A stretch of 64,000 nt of DNA from Bifidobacterium vespertilionis (GTDB taxonomy: Bacteria > Actinomycetota > Actinomycetes > Actinomycetales > Bifidobacteriaceae): NCBI RefSeq assembly GCF_008698145.1, contig NZ_RZNZ01000004.1, positions 1 through 64,000 of the forward strand. The letters run 5' to 3'. Below the pieces are notes generated by a model, which was not told the DNA's origin, did no database searches, and was given only the letters and a program-made list of their open reading frames with translations. Position 1 is the first letter of the stretch, and the number at the start of each line of letters is the position of its first letter. This document shows positions 8,152 through 16,039 of the stretch, piece by piece. A program made the position numbers and the translations under genes.

Positions 8152-9249
8152 TCACGCGCCCATCAGATACAGCAATCCGAAGCCCAACGCCAGCGCCGGG
8201 GACAGCAGCGACGCCATCGGCAGTGCCGCCCGGTAGCGCCGGCCGAGCAGCGCCCTGCGCAGGATCACGCACAGCACAACGGCCACGGCGAGCATTACCG
8301 TGCAGCCGGCGGCCAGCGCAATGTCGGTCTGCGGCACGACGGGGCACGCCGTCCGTCCATCGGCGGTTATGCCGCATGGCAGGGAGGCACCCCCCATCGC
8401 ACGATTGATCGGATTGCGCGTGGCATAGGAGAGCGCGAACATCGCCCCGGCCACGACCGGCATGGCGGCGGCGAGCACGGTACCGCGTTTCCGACCCAGC
8501 CGAACCATCCACGTGCGCTTGCCGTGAAGCGCGTCGTCGTCGATGTCGCGCAGGTTGTTCACGCACAGCACGCCGACGGCAACGAAGCCAAGCGCCGCCG
8601 CCATCCACACCACCAGGAACGGTACCTTGTCGGACAGGGCGTAGGAGGTGCCGCAGGTGGCGACAAGCCCGAAGAACACGAACACGGCCGCTTCTCCCCA
8701 GCCTCGATAGCCGTAGGGATGCCGGCCGCCGACGTAGTACCAGCCAGCCGCAAGGCAGACCAGTCCCAATGCGATGAACCACCAGTGGCCGGTCAGGACG
8801 GTCACGGCGAGACCGCACACACAGGCGAGCGCCGCACTGACGCCGGCCGCGGCGAGCACACGGTTCGCCGGCACCAGCCCGGAGGCGGTGAGCCGCTGCG
8901 GCTTGCCGGTGGCGGATTCGCTGCCACCGCGCGACTCGTCCGCGCCACGCACGCCGTCCGCGTAGTCGTTGGCGAAGTTGGCGGCGATCTGGAGGAACAG
9001 CGCCACGCCGAGGCACAGCAGCGTGACCGCGACGTACCAGCCGGGCGAGGTCAGGCAACGCCCGTAGTTGCCGCTGGGGTCGATCGGAGGCCGCCCGCCG
9101 ATCACCGGGCAGGGACGAGTCATGCGCATGTCTCCCCACGCGCCGTGGATCACGGTCGTCCACATGCCCATCGAGGCGGCCAGAACCGGCGAGACGGCCA
9201 ATGGGAGCGTTTTGGGGCGCGCACCCTGAATCCACAATTCCAGAGACAT
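8152..9249 (-). CDS. menA: UbiA-family prenyltransferase, MenA type
   Basis: An integral membrane protein of 365 residues resembling 1,4-dihydroxy-2-naphthoate polyprenyltransferase. Both Asp-rich motifs are present: [15 protein letters not shown] (about residues 90-104) and [16 protein letters not shown] (about 230-245). There are about nine hydrophobic segments. No other menaquinone genes are in the window, and bifidobacteria are not known for menaquinone-based respiration, so the prenyl acceptor may differ. It lies 100 bases upstream of gpmA on the same strand. Family confidence is high; the exact substrate is uncertain. Confidence 0.75.
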   Translation of the reverse strand: MSLELWIQGARPKTLPLAVSPVLAASMGMWTTVIHGAWGDMRMTRPCPVIGGRPPIDPSGNYGRCLTSPGWYVAVTLLCLGVALFLQIAANFANDYADGVRGADESRGGSESATGKPQRLTASGLVPANRVLAAAGVSAALACVCGLAVTVLTGHWWFIALGLVCLAAGWYYVGGRHPYGYRGWGEAAVFVFFGLVATCGTSYALSDKVPFLVVWMAAALGFVAVGVLCVNNLRDIDDDALHGKRTWMVRLGRKRGTVLAAAMPVVAGAMFALSYATRNPINRAMGGASLPCGITADGRTACPVVPQTDIALAAGCTVMLAVAVVLCVILRRALLGRRYRAALPMASLLSPALALGFGLLYLMGA

Positions 9250-9313
9250 GTCATCAGTCTACTGGGGAACGCCACGATGGCGCCACTGCAACGTCACAGC
9301 GGCGCCACTACGG

Positions 9314-9339
9314 CGAAAGCGCCCCGGAAGGAGCGCTTT
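9314..9339. terminator. Possible terminator downstream of lysS
   Basis: GAAAGCGC (9314-9321) pairs with GCGCTTTC (9332-9339) across 10 bases, between lysS and menA. There is no good T-run on the minus strand, so this is a weak call. Confidence 0.35.
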
Positions 9340-9391
9340 CACTGGTTTGTTAGGGTTCGCGGCATCCCGTGCCACAGCGGCCGGACGCGGC

Positions 9392-11068
9392 TCAGCCGAC
9401 AAGCGGCTTGACCAGCGGGAACGTGATGGTCTCGCGGATCGTGGCGCCGGTCAGCGCGATGAGCAGTCGGTCGATGCCCATGCCCATGCCGCCTGCCGGG
9501 GGCATGCCCACGCCCAGAGCCTCGAGGAAGTCCTCGTCGATGTCGCATGCCTCCTCGTCTCCGGCGAGCGCGTCCTTGGCCTGGGCCACGAAGCGTTCGC
9601 GCTGCACGATCGGATCGTTGAGCTCGGAGTAGCCGGTGGCCAGCTCGAAGCCGCGCACGTAGAGGTCCCACTTCTCCACCACGCCGGGCTTGGAGCGGTG
9701 GCCCTTGACGAGCGGGGAGGTCTCCACCGGGAAGTCGCGCACGAAGGTGGGCTCGTAGAGCTTGTCCTCGTAGAAGTGCTCCCAGAGGTGCTCCACGAGC
9801 TTGCCGTGGTTCTCCACCTCGTCGCGGTCCACGCCGAGCTTGTCCGCGATCTCGCCCAGATGCTCCACGGAGGTGCCGGGATGCTCCGGGCCGCCGTTGG
9901 GGACGATCTCCTCGCCGAGAGCCTCGGACAGGGAGTCGTACATGCTGATAGTCTTCCACTCGCCGCCGAAGTCGTACTCGGTGCCGTCGAGCAGGGTGAC
10001 CTTGTGGGAGCCGTAGACGTCCATGGCGGTGGTCTGCACGAGCTCCTTGACGAGCTGGCCGATCGTGTCGTACGTGCCGTACGCCTGATACGCCTCGACC
10101 ATGGTGAACTCCGGGGCGTGCGTGGCATCCACGCCCTCGTTGCGGAAGTCGCGGTTGATCTCGAACACGCGGTCGATGCCGCCCACCAGGCAGCGCTTGA
10201 GGTACAGCTCCGGGGCGATGCGCAGGTAGAGGTCAAGATCGAAGGCGTTCATGTGCGTGGTGAACGGACGGGCCGCCGCTCCGCCGTGGATGGTCTGCAG
10301 CATGGGGGTCTCGACCTCGAGGAAGTCATGGCTCGCGAAGGTGTGGCGCAGGGAGGCCACGGCCTTGGAGCGGTTGCGCACCATGTTGCGGATCTTCTCG
10401 TCGGCGATCATGCCGATGTACGGCTTGCGGGTGCGGGTGTCCTCGTTGAGGTCCTTGTGCAGGGCCGGCAGGGGCTGCAGCGCCTTGGAGGCGATGGCCC
10501 ACTCGGTGGCGAACACGGACAGCTCGCCGGTCTTGGAGGAGATCACGCGGCCCTTGAGGTACAGATGGTCGCCCAGATCGACCAGCTGCTTGAACTGCTT
10601 GAGGGAGTCGGCGCCGATCTCCTTCTTGGAGATCATGCCCTGGATCTTGGTGCCGTCGCCCGCGGCGAGCTGCACGAAGCACAGGCCGCCGGCGTTGCGC
10701 AGGAACAGGATGCGGCCGGCGATGCCGACCATGTCCTCGGTCTCCTGGCCGGGTTCGAGCTTGCCGTCGTACTTGGCGCGGACCTCCTCGATGGTGGCGG
10801 TCACGTCCAGATGCACCGGGTAGGGCTGCAGGCCGTCCTTGAGCATCATGGCGCGCTTGGCGACGCGCATCTGCACCTGTTCGGGGTGCGCGAGCGGGCC
10901 GAACTCCTTGTTGGAGGGGTCGACGGCCTCGTCCAGCGTGGCGCCGGCGTTGATCTTCTCGCGGATGGTCTCGTCCTGCTTCAGGAGCATCTCGGCACGT
11001 TCCACGGTGGTCATCTGGGGAACGGCGTTTTCTTCCTCATTGACTTGGGATTCTTGGGTTTCACACAT
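9392..11068 (-). CDS. lysS: Lysyl-tRNA synthetase, class II
   Basis: Charges tRNA-Lys with lysine in the cytosol. The 558 residues comprise a short N-terminal extension, an OB-fold anticodon-binding domain (about 110-220) and the class II catalytic core with FLEVETPMLQ (motif 1), FEINRDFRNEGVDATHAPEF (motif 2) and GMGMGIDRLLIAL (motif 3). The start at 11068 has GAGG five bases upstream. A very long open frame exists antisense to it (9248-11083), but that is a codon-bias shadow. No T-box leader was seen. Confidence 0.95.
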   Translation of the reverse strand: MCETQESQVNEEENAVPQMTTVERAEMLLKQDETIREKINAGATLDEAVDPSNKEFGPLAHPEQVQMRVAKRAMMLKDGLQPYPVHLDVTATIEEVRAKYDGKLEPGQETEDMVGIAGRILFLRNAGGLCFVQLAAGDGTKIQGMISKKEIGADSLKQFKQLVDLGDHLYLKGRVISSKTGELSVFATEWAIASKALQPLPALHKDLNEDTRTRKPYIGMIADEKIRNMVRNRSKAVASLRHTFASHDFLEVETPMLQTIHGGAAARPFTTHMNAFDLDLYLRIAPELYLKRCLVGGIDRVFEINRDFRNEGVDATHAPEFTMVEAYQAYGTYDTIGQLVKELVQTTAMDVYGSHKVTLLDGTEYDFGGEWKTISMYDSLSEALGEEIVPNGGPEHPGTSVEHLGEIADKLGVDRDEVENHGKLVEHLWEHFYEDKLYEPTFVRDFPVETSPLVKGHRSKPGVVEKWDLYVRGFELATGYSELNDPIVQRERFVAQAKDALAGDEEACDIDEDFLEALGVGMPPAGGMGMGIDRLLIALTGATIRETITFPLVKPLVG

Positions 11069-11170
11069 AACGCCTCAGTGTAGCGAGCGGCCGATACACG
11101 GCCGTGCAATCAGCCAATCACGCAGAGCAGAAACCTATGGAGAAATCAGTTCCTGTCCGTCAGGAAGTTT

Positions 11171-11842
11171 CTACATGGAGATATCAAGCTTCCGGGAGAT
11201 CCACTCGGCCATGGCCTGACTGCGCGTTTTCGCACCAAGCTTGGCCATCGCACGCCGTACATAGGTTTTCACGGTGTTCTCCGATATGCCCATGCGCTCG
11301 GCGACTTCGCCATTGCCCAGTCCTTTGGCGAACAGCGACATGATCATCTCCTCCTGCTCGGAAAGTGCCACCGGGGACGAAAGCCCGGCACCTTCCAGAC
11401 GTGCGTGGGCTACAGAGACCCGTTCGAAAGCGGATCGTTCCGATTCCGATAATGCCCCATCGGCCCACACACCTTCCCGGGCAACGGTCAGAAGCGCCCG
11501 ACCGATCTGCATGAGGTTGCGCTTGGCCACAATTCCCTGACCACCGGCTTCTGCCACCGAAGCAGCGTACTGGTCAAGGGGGAAGGATGTGATGGCGAGA
11601 ATCGGCATGGTTCCCAGACGACTGCGCAGCTCGCGGCAAACCGCAACTCCGGACATGTCGGACAGCGACATATCCAACAGCAGTATGTCCGGCCGTGATG
11701 CGTTATCCATACACAAGGAAATAGCTTTGCGTCCAGATGTGCACTTCCACAGCACGGCCTTTTCGCCAAAATGCCCGGCCAGATAACCCGACAATGCCAT
11801 AAGCGTCAGTTCGTCGTTGTCCACCACGCCAACACTTGCCAT
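11171..11842 (-). CDS. NarL/FixJ-family response regulator
   Basis: A two-component DNA-binding regulator. The receiver domain has phospho-acceptor D57 in DILLLDMSLSDMSG and acidic residues in VVDNDE near the N-terminus. The C-terminal LuxR helix-turn-helix spans LSEQEEMIMSLFAKGLGNGE through ISENTVKTYVRRAMAKLGAK. The ATG at 11842 is chosen because GAGG lies six bases upstream; a GTG at 11854 and an ATG at 11848 are alternatives. It lies downstream of the frameshifted secreted-peptide gene on the same strand, and the divergent kinase at 12652 is its likely partner. The domain order resembles peptide-sensing regulators, but this is inference. Confidence 0.85.
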   Translation of the reverse strand: MASVGVVDNDELTLMALSGYLAGHFGEKAVLWKCTSGRKAISLCMDNASRPDILLLDMSLSDMSGVAVCRELRSRLGTMPILAITSFPLDQYAASVAEAGGQGIVAKRNLMQIGRALLTVAREGVWADGALSESERSAFERVSVAHARLEGAGLSSPVALSEQEEMIMSLFAKGLGNGEVAERMGISENTVKTYVRRAMAKLGAKTRSQAMAEWISRKLDISM

Positions 11843-11905
11843 CCACATCCTCACTCTCGGTGCTTCTTGCGAAATTCGCCAGTCAAGGCATTTACTGTAC
11901 CAATC

Positions 11906-12395
11906 TCACAGCAGAATGCCAATGACGATCCTCGCAACGGTATTTGCCGTGGATGAATTAACACCCACACTAATCAAGAAATCCCTGATCTTGCCTTGGC
12001 TCCAGTTGCTGGCATCGTCCAAATAACCAGCCAACCTCGCGATCCACTTCGCACCCTTGAAAATCTTGGACACCACTCTCAACGCTTTGGCAACCGTCCC
12101 TACTTTGCCACGCGTTTGACTTTCTTGCTCATCAGATTCATTTGCCAGAATGCGAAGGATCTCGATTTGATCTTGCTCAGTAAGATCTTCCTCATTGCTC
12201 AGCTCAGTAAAGGCATCCTGCAAATCCATAGGAAGCTTTGACTGCAGTCTGTCAATTTCAGAATTGATATCTGCAACAGCAATTACGCTAGACCCAAAAA
12301 GGTTCCTCAGCTTGAGTAGTACCTACAGCAACAGTTCCCACAAGCAATGCAGCAATAGTCATAGCCACAACAGAACGCTTAATATAGTTATTCAT
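11906..12395 (-). pseudogene. Secreted peptide or bacteriocin-like precursor with a +1 frameshift
   Basis: Not a recognised family. The ATG at 12395 has a strong GAGGG site and starts MNNYIKRSVVAMTIAALLVG, a signal peptide ending at about TTQA-E (residue 29). The frame stops at 12288 after 35 residues, immediately past a run of five T. Removing one T joins it to the open frame ending at 11906, giving a coherent 162-residue precursor. The mature part has an acidic first half (TELSNEEDLTEQDQIEIL) and a cationic, hydrophobic C-terminal half containing KALRVVSKIFKGAKWIARLAG and ending VARIVIGILL. It sits between a response regulator and a divergent sensor kinase, so a pheromone or bacteriocin role is plausible. 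The break may be a mutation, a sequencing error or programmed. Confidence 0.65.
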
Positions 12396-12483
12396 AATTA
12401 CCCTCTTTTTTCAGTAACTTATCAACATCCTTTTGAACATTGACACAAACTAATCTATATTTGATCAAATCATGCAGCAATAG

Positions 12484-12581
12484 AAATGACATCTTGTTAG
12501 GTGACACCCGAAAAGGTGACAAAGCCATAGACACCAAATTAGCCAGCTCATCATTCTCTTCTGTCGCACATCTAGGTGACA
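12484..12581. promoter_or_regulatory. TGACA direct repeats, candidate response-regulator sites
   Basis: AAATGACA at 12484, AGGTGACA at 12499 and AGGTGACA at 12514 are spaced exactly 15 bases apart; another AGGTGACA begins at 12574, 60 bases further on. They lie between the divergent peptide gene and the sensor kinase. Regular spacing of short direct repeats fits binding of a dimeric NarL-like regulator; this is inference. Confidence 0.5.
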
Positions 12582-12651
12582 TGGCAGTTGCATGCCGAAT
12601 CATGCCGGTCTTTGATGAGAGTATCCTGAAATACAACGAAAGGACTCCCAC

Positions 12652-13902
12652 ATGAGTGGAACAAACAGGCCATCAAGAAATAATAAGTATCGCAGCGTCC
12701 TTAAGGAATTCCGAGACGAACTATTCAACAAGGAAGATCTGGAACATGAACGCCGATTCGATGCAAAGTCCCTTCCTTTGCTACTGATCGCACTTACTAC
12801 TGGATACATTTATTCACAGACACATCAGGACTGGGCCGCTGCCATCGCCGCATGTTTCATGATCGTCTATGCACTGTATTTCGTTATCAACAGGACAATC
12901 TATATTGTTCGACTTGTACGTGGCGATAAAACAAGCAAGCCTTACAATCAAACCATACCCCAATCAACCAAGGATACCGGAGAACGTCTGCTCTCCAAAA
13001 TTGTGGACAATGATCACATATACGCTATCATTGGCGGATATGTCGTCCCAATCGCAGGCAATGCGCTACTCATCATTTACTCAGCAACGCATGCTCAATG
13101 GGCACTATGGTCCACAGTCCCGCTTGCTGTGCTATATATCGCATACTGGCTATTGACGCTTATTGTCAGCATCAACCGCAAACTCATCAAATCCCTGAGC
13201 GAGCGCGACATACGCCTGCACGAAGCAAGCCGCCGCATGGCGATTATGCAGCGCGACAACGCAATCGCCAGCCGAACCCACGACACCGTAACGGGCGGAC
13301 TGTCCTATATCGCCTTCACAGCGCAGCAGACCATGGAGACCCTTGATCGAAATTCCGACGAATATCTAGCCTGGTCGAAGATCGAAGCGACCGCCCAGCA
13401 GACCTTGGACAACGTCCACGCGGTAATCGATATCCTCTCCTCCCCCTCCGCGGGCACCACACCCCATTCATCCGACCAATCAACCGAGAGCCCGGTAGAC
13501 GCCGCAACGCTCGAAACAAGCCTGCAATCGCGACTGACGGCAGGAGACGATCGTCTGCACGATCTAGGCTTTCGCGGATCAAGCATCATGTCGGGCGATT
13601 TCACCAGCACTACCAAAACAACACTCGACGAATGCGCCAGTCTGATTGACGAGTTGTACACCAACATCGCATCCCACGGCGCGGAGCACTGCTACTACCG
13701 CATCCTCATCACGGCGGACAACGGACGCATCGTCATCACGCAAACCAACGAGACCGGCCCTGCGGCGAATGCCAACTATGCGCGATCATTCTCCGGACGA
13801 GGTCTGGGACTTCACCGCAAGACGATCGAACATCTTGGCGGCGAGCTGAAGGCATCCATCGAGAACGACCAGTGGATGCTGCAAGCACGCCTGCCGATGT
13901 AG
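12652..13902 (+). CDS. Membrane sensor histidine kinase
   Basis: 416 residues, four hydrophobic segments between about residues 40 and 175, then a coiled-coil linker and a cytoplasmic kinase region. The likely phospho-acceptor is H210 in IASRTHDTVTGGLSYIAFT, a HisKA_3-like arrangement with His followed by Asp. The ATPase domain is divergent but keeps DELYTNIASHG and the glycine motif GRGLGLHRKTIEHLGG. AAAGGA lies upstream of the ATG at 12652. The gene is divergent from the secreted-peptide and response-regulator genes and forms a likely peptide-sensing two-component unit with them. Its 5' half is lower in G+C than neighbouring genes. Confidence 0.8.
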   Translation: MSGTNRPSRNNKYRSVLKEFRDELFNKEDLEHERRFDAKSLPLLLIALTTGYIYSQTHQDWAAAIAACFMIVYALYFVINRTIYIVRLVRGDKTSKPYNQTIPQSTKDTGERLLSKIVDNDHIYAIIGGYVVPIAGNALLIIYSATHAQWALWSTVPLAVLYIAYWLLTLIVSINRKLIKSLSERDIRLHEASRRMAIMQRDNAIASRTHDTVTGGLSYIAFTAQQTMETLDRNSDEYLAWSKIEATAQQTLDNVHAVIDILSSPSAGTTPHSSDQSTESPVDAATLETSLQSRLTAGDDRLHDLGFRGSSIMSGDFTSTTKTTLDECASLIDELYTNIASHGAEHCYYRILITADNGRIVITQTNETGPAANANYARSFSGRGLGLHRKTIEHLGGELKASIENDQWMLQARLPM

Positions 13903-13947
13903 TCAACACCCCCGAAATCCGCCCCATCAGCCCCGCGACACGCCGTG

Positions 13948-13977
13948 TTGCGCATTTTGGAAACCATGTTGTAAGCT
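13948..13977 (+). promoter_or_regulatory. Candidate promoter of tRNA-Pro
   Basis: TTGCGC (13948-13953) and TAAGCT (13972-13977) are separated by 18 bases and lie 16 bases before the tRNA. The same TTGCGC hexamer with an 18-base spacer precedes the tRNA-Ser at 53367. Confidence 0.4.
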
Positions 13978-13993
13978 AACGGACGTTGCCAAA

Positions 13994-14070
<77 letters not shown>

Positions 14071-14075
14071 ACAGA

Positions 14076-14110
14076 ACCGGATCGTTGAAATTTCAACGGT
14101 CCGGTTTTTT
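14076..14110 (+). terminator. Terminator after tRNA-Pro
   Basis: A 15-bp stem with one mismatch (ACCGGATCGTTGAAA and its complement, directly abutting) is followed by a run of six T. Confidence 0.85.
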
Positions 14111-14210
14111 ATTGCAACCCCGAGATACCCTCGATGCGTATCGTATTGTGTATCGTACATGCGCGCATGTTTGTTTGCGAACAATCACCATATCCAAGGA
14201 AGAGACAACC

Positions 14211-15401
14211 ATGAAGAAAAGCCTGCTCGCGCTGGCCGCCGGCGCGTTCATCCTGGGCGCCGCCGAATTCGTCATGATGGGCATCCTGCCGCAGACGGCA
14301 GCGGCCACCGGCGTGGACATCCCCACGGCCGGTCACTTCATCTCCTCGTACGCGATCGGCGTGTGCATCGGCACGCTGATTCTGGTCTTCGGCCGCAAGG
14401 TGCCGCCGAAGAACCTCATCATCCTGTTCATGGCCATTGCGCTGGTCGGCAATCTGCTGTCCGCCGTTTCCCTGAACGCGCCCATGCTGATCGTCGCGCG
14501 ATTCATCTCCGGCCTGCCGCATGGCGCGTTCTTCGGCACGGCCACGCTGATCGCCAAGACCCTGGCGGAGAAGGGCAAGGAGGCACAGGCCGTAGCCGCG
14601 ATGGTGACCGGTCAGACCGTGGCGAACATGCTCGGCGTGCCGGCCGGCACCCTGATGGCCGAGTTCATGTCGTGGCGCCTCGCGTTCGCGATTCTGGCCG
14701 CCTGGGCCGCCATGACGATCGTGCTGACCGCCGTCTGGATCCCGTTCGTGCCGCCGATCAAGGATGCGGGCATCGCCGGCCAGTTCAAGTTCCTCACGCA
14801 CCGCGGCCCCTGGGTGATTCTTGCGGCGGTGTTCACCGGCAACGCGGGCGTGTTCTGCTGGTGGAGCTACGTCTCCCCGTGGCTGCAGCGCACCGGCGAC
14901 TGGCCGAGCGATCTGGTGCCGCTGCTCATGATGCTGGCGGGCTTCGGCATGGTGGTGGGCGGCCAGATCGGCGGCAAGATCACCGATCGCTGGCGTCACG
15001 CGGGCACCGCGGCTCTGGGCCAGGCGATCTCGCTGACCGGACTGGTCATGGTGGTTCTGCTGCCGGGTGGCCGATGGACCACGGCCCTGCTCACGTTCTG
15101 GATCGCATTCGGCCTGTTCTTCATCTCCGCGCCGCAGCAGCTGCTCATGACCGAGGCCGGTCAGGGCGGCGGCGAGCTGATCGCGGGCGCGGCCGTGCAG
15201 GTGGCGTTCAACTTCGGCAATGCGGTCGGCTCGATCGTGGGCGGCGCGATGCTCACCTCGTTCAACATGGACTACCGCTTCACCGGACTTGGCGGCGTGC
15301 CGCTGGCGGTGCTGGCCGTGGGGCTGCTCGCGTTCTACTCGTGGCGCTGCGAGACCGACACCCAGGCAGCCCAGCGCATGCGCGAGGTGAAGGTGGGTTG
15401 A
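14211..15401 (+). CDS. MFS efflux transporter, AraJ/YdhP-like (DHA1)
   Basis: Twelve-helix major facilitator, 396 residues. The N-terminus LGAAEFVMMGILPQTA and the segment RFISGLPHGAFFGTATLIAK with GVPAGTLMAEFMSWRLAFAI mark it as a DHA1 exporter of the arabinose-efflux/chloramphenicol-resistance type. AAGGAAGAG lies upstream of the ATG at 14211. The frame stays open back through the tRNA, which is not coding. Substrate unknown; no regulator is adjacent. The 62-bp tandem array follows it. Confidence 0.85.
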   Translation: MKKSLLALAAGAFILGAAEFVMMGILPQTAAATGVDIPTAGHFISSYAIGVCIGTLILVFGRKVPPKNLIILFMAIALVGNLLSAVSLNAPMLIVARFISGLPHGAFFGTATLIAKTLAEKGKEAQAVAAMVTGQTVANMLGVPAGTLMAEFMSWRLAFAILAAWAAMTIVLTAVWIPFVPPIKDAGIAGQFKFLTHRGPWVILAAVFTGNAGVFCWWSYVSPWLQRTGDWPSDLVPLLMMLAGFGMVVGGQIGGKITDRWRHAGTAALGQAISLTGLVMVVLLPGGRWTTALLTFWIAFGLFFISAPQQLLMTEAGQGGGELIAGAAVQVAFNFGNAVGSIVGGAMLTSFNMDYRFTGLGGVPLAVLAVGLLAFYSWRCETDTQAAQRMREVKVG

Positions 15402-15489
15402 CCCCCATCTCCGCAGGCCCCTCGGGTGCCTGCGGAAGCCTGCGGGCGTCTCACTGGAAGCCTCACCGCAACCTCCCCAGAAGCCTTAG

Positions 15490-15903
15490 AAGCCTCTCTG
15501 TGTCTCGTATTGCCGCCAAACCTTCGCGATGGTGGCAGTTTGAGACACAGGGAGGCTTCTTTGCGTCCCAAATCGCACCCATTTCCAACGATGGTAGCGA
15601 ATCGAGACACAGGGAGAGGACTTTGCGTCCCAAGTCGCACCCATTTCCGGAATTGGTAGCGGTTCGAGACACAGGAAGGGCACGCCGCGTCTCGAACCGC
15701 ATCCATCTCCAGCAACGGTGGTGATTTGAGACACGGGAGAAGCCTCTTTTGTCCCAAATCGCACCCATTCTCGAAATTGGCGGCGTCTTGAGACACGGGA
15801 GGGGGCTCCGCATCTCAAATCGCATCCATTTCCGGAATTGGTAGCGTCTTGAGACACAGGGAGAGACACAGGAAGGGCACGCCGCATCCCAATTCGCACC
15901 CGC
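15490..15903. repeat. 62-bp tandem array of imperfect palindromes
   Basis: GAGACAC recurs at 15542, 15604, 15666, 15728, 15790 and 15851, with spacings of 62, 62, 62, 62 and 61 bases. Between these lie inverted relatives (GCGTCCCAAATCGCACCC or GCATCTCAAATCGCATCC) at about 15563, 15625, 15687, 15749, 15810 and 15884, plus one at 15502. Each unit can therefore fold into a hairpin whose arms read GCGATTTGAGAC in both orientations. No credible coding frame runs through it. The spacer/repeat layout is not that of CRISPR, because the whole unit is conserved. Confidence 0.85.
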
Positions 15904-16039
15904 CGCCAACCAACCCGCCCCGCAACTGTGCGCAAGATCACAACGCCCCGGGGCAAAACCCCAAACCCGCAAACGCCACGCCAGCCTAGACTGTTTGATG
16001 GAACATATTGCTTTCACCGAAGTCACCGAGGAGGCTGAC

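Noticed and set aside
9248-11083. A 611-codon open frame antisense to lysS
   Set aside because: Its repetitive Gly/Val/Leu/His composition is the mirror of lysS codon bias; the lysS protein on the other strand is unmistakable.
11090-11165. Terminator for the response regulator at 11171
   Set aside because: A short TTCCTG/CAGGAA hairpin is present but without a T-run; too weak to list as a feature.
12388-12651. An 87-codon frame on the minus strand upstream of the secreted-peptide gene, ending across its start codon
   Set aside because: Its GTG and internal ATG starts lack a ribosome site, and the sequence shows no family resemblance. The region is better explained as the divergent control region with TGACA repeats.
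15490-15903. Possible CRISPR array
   Set aside because: The whole 62-base unit is conserved, there are no unique spacers and no cas genes; it is a tandem palindromic array.
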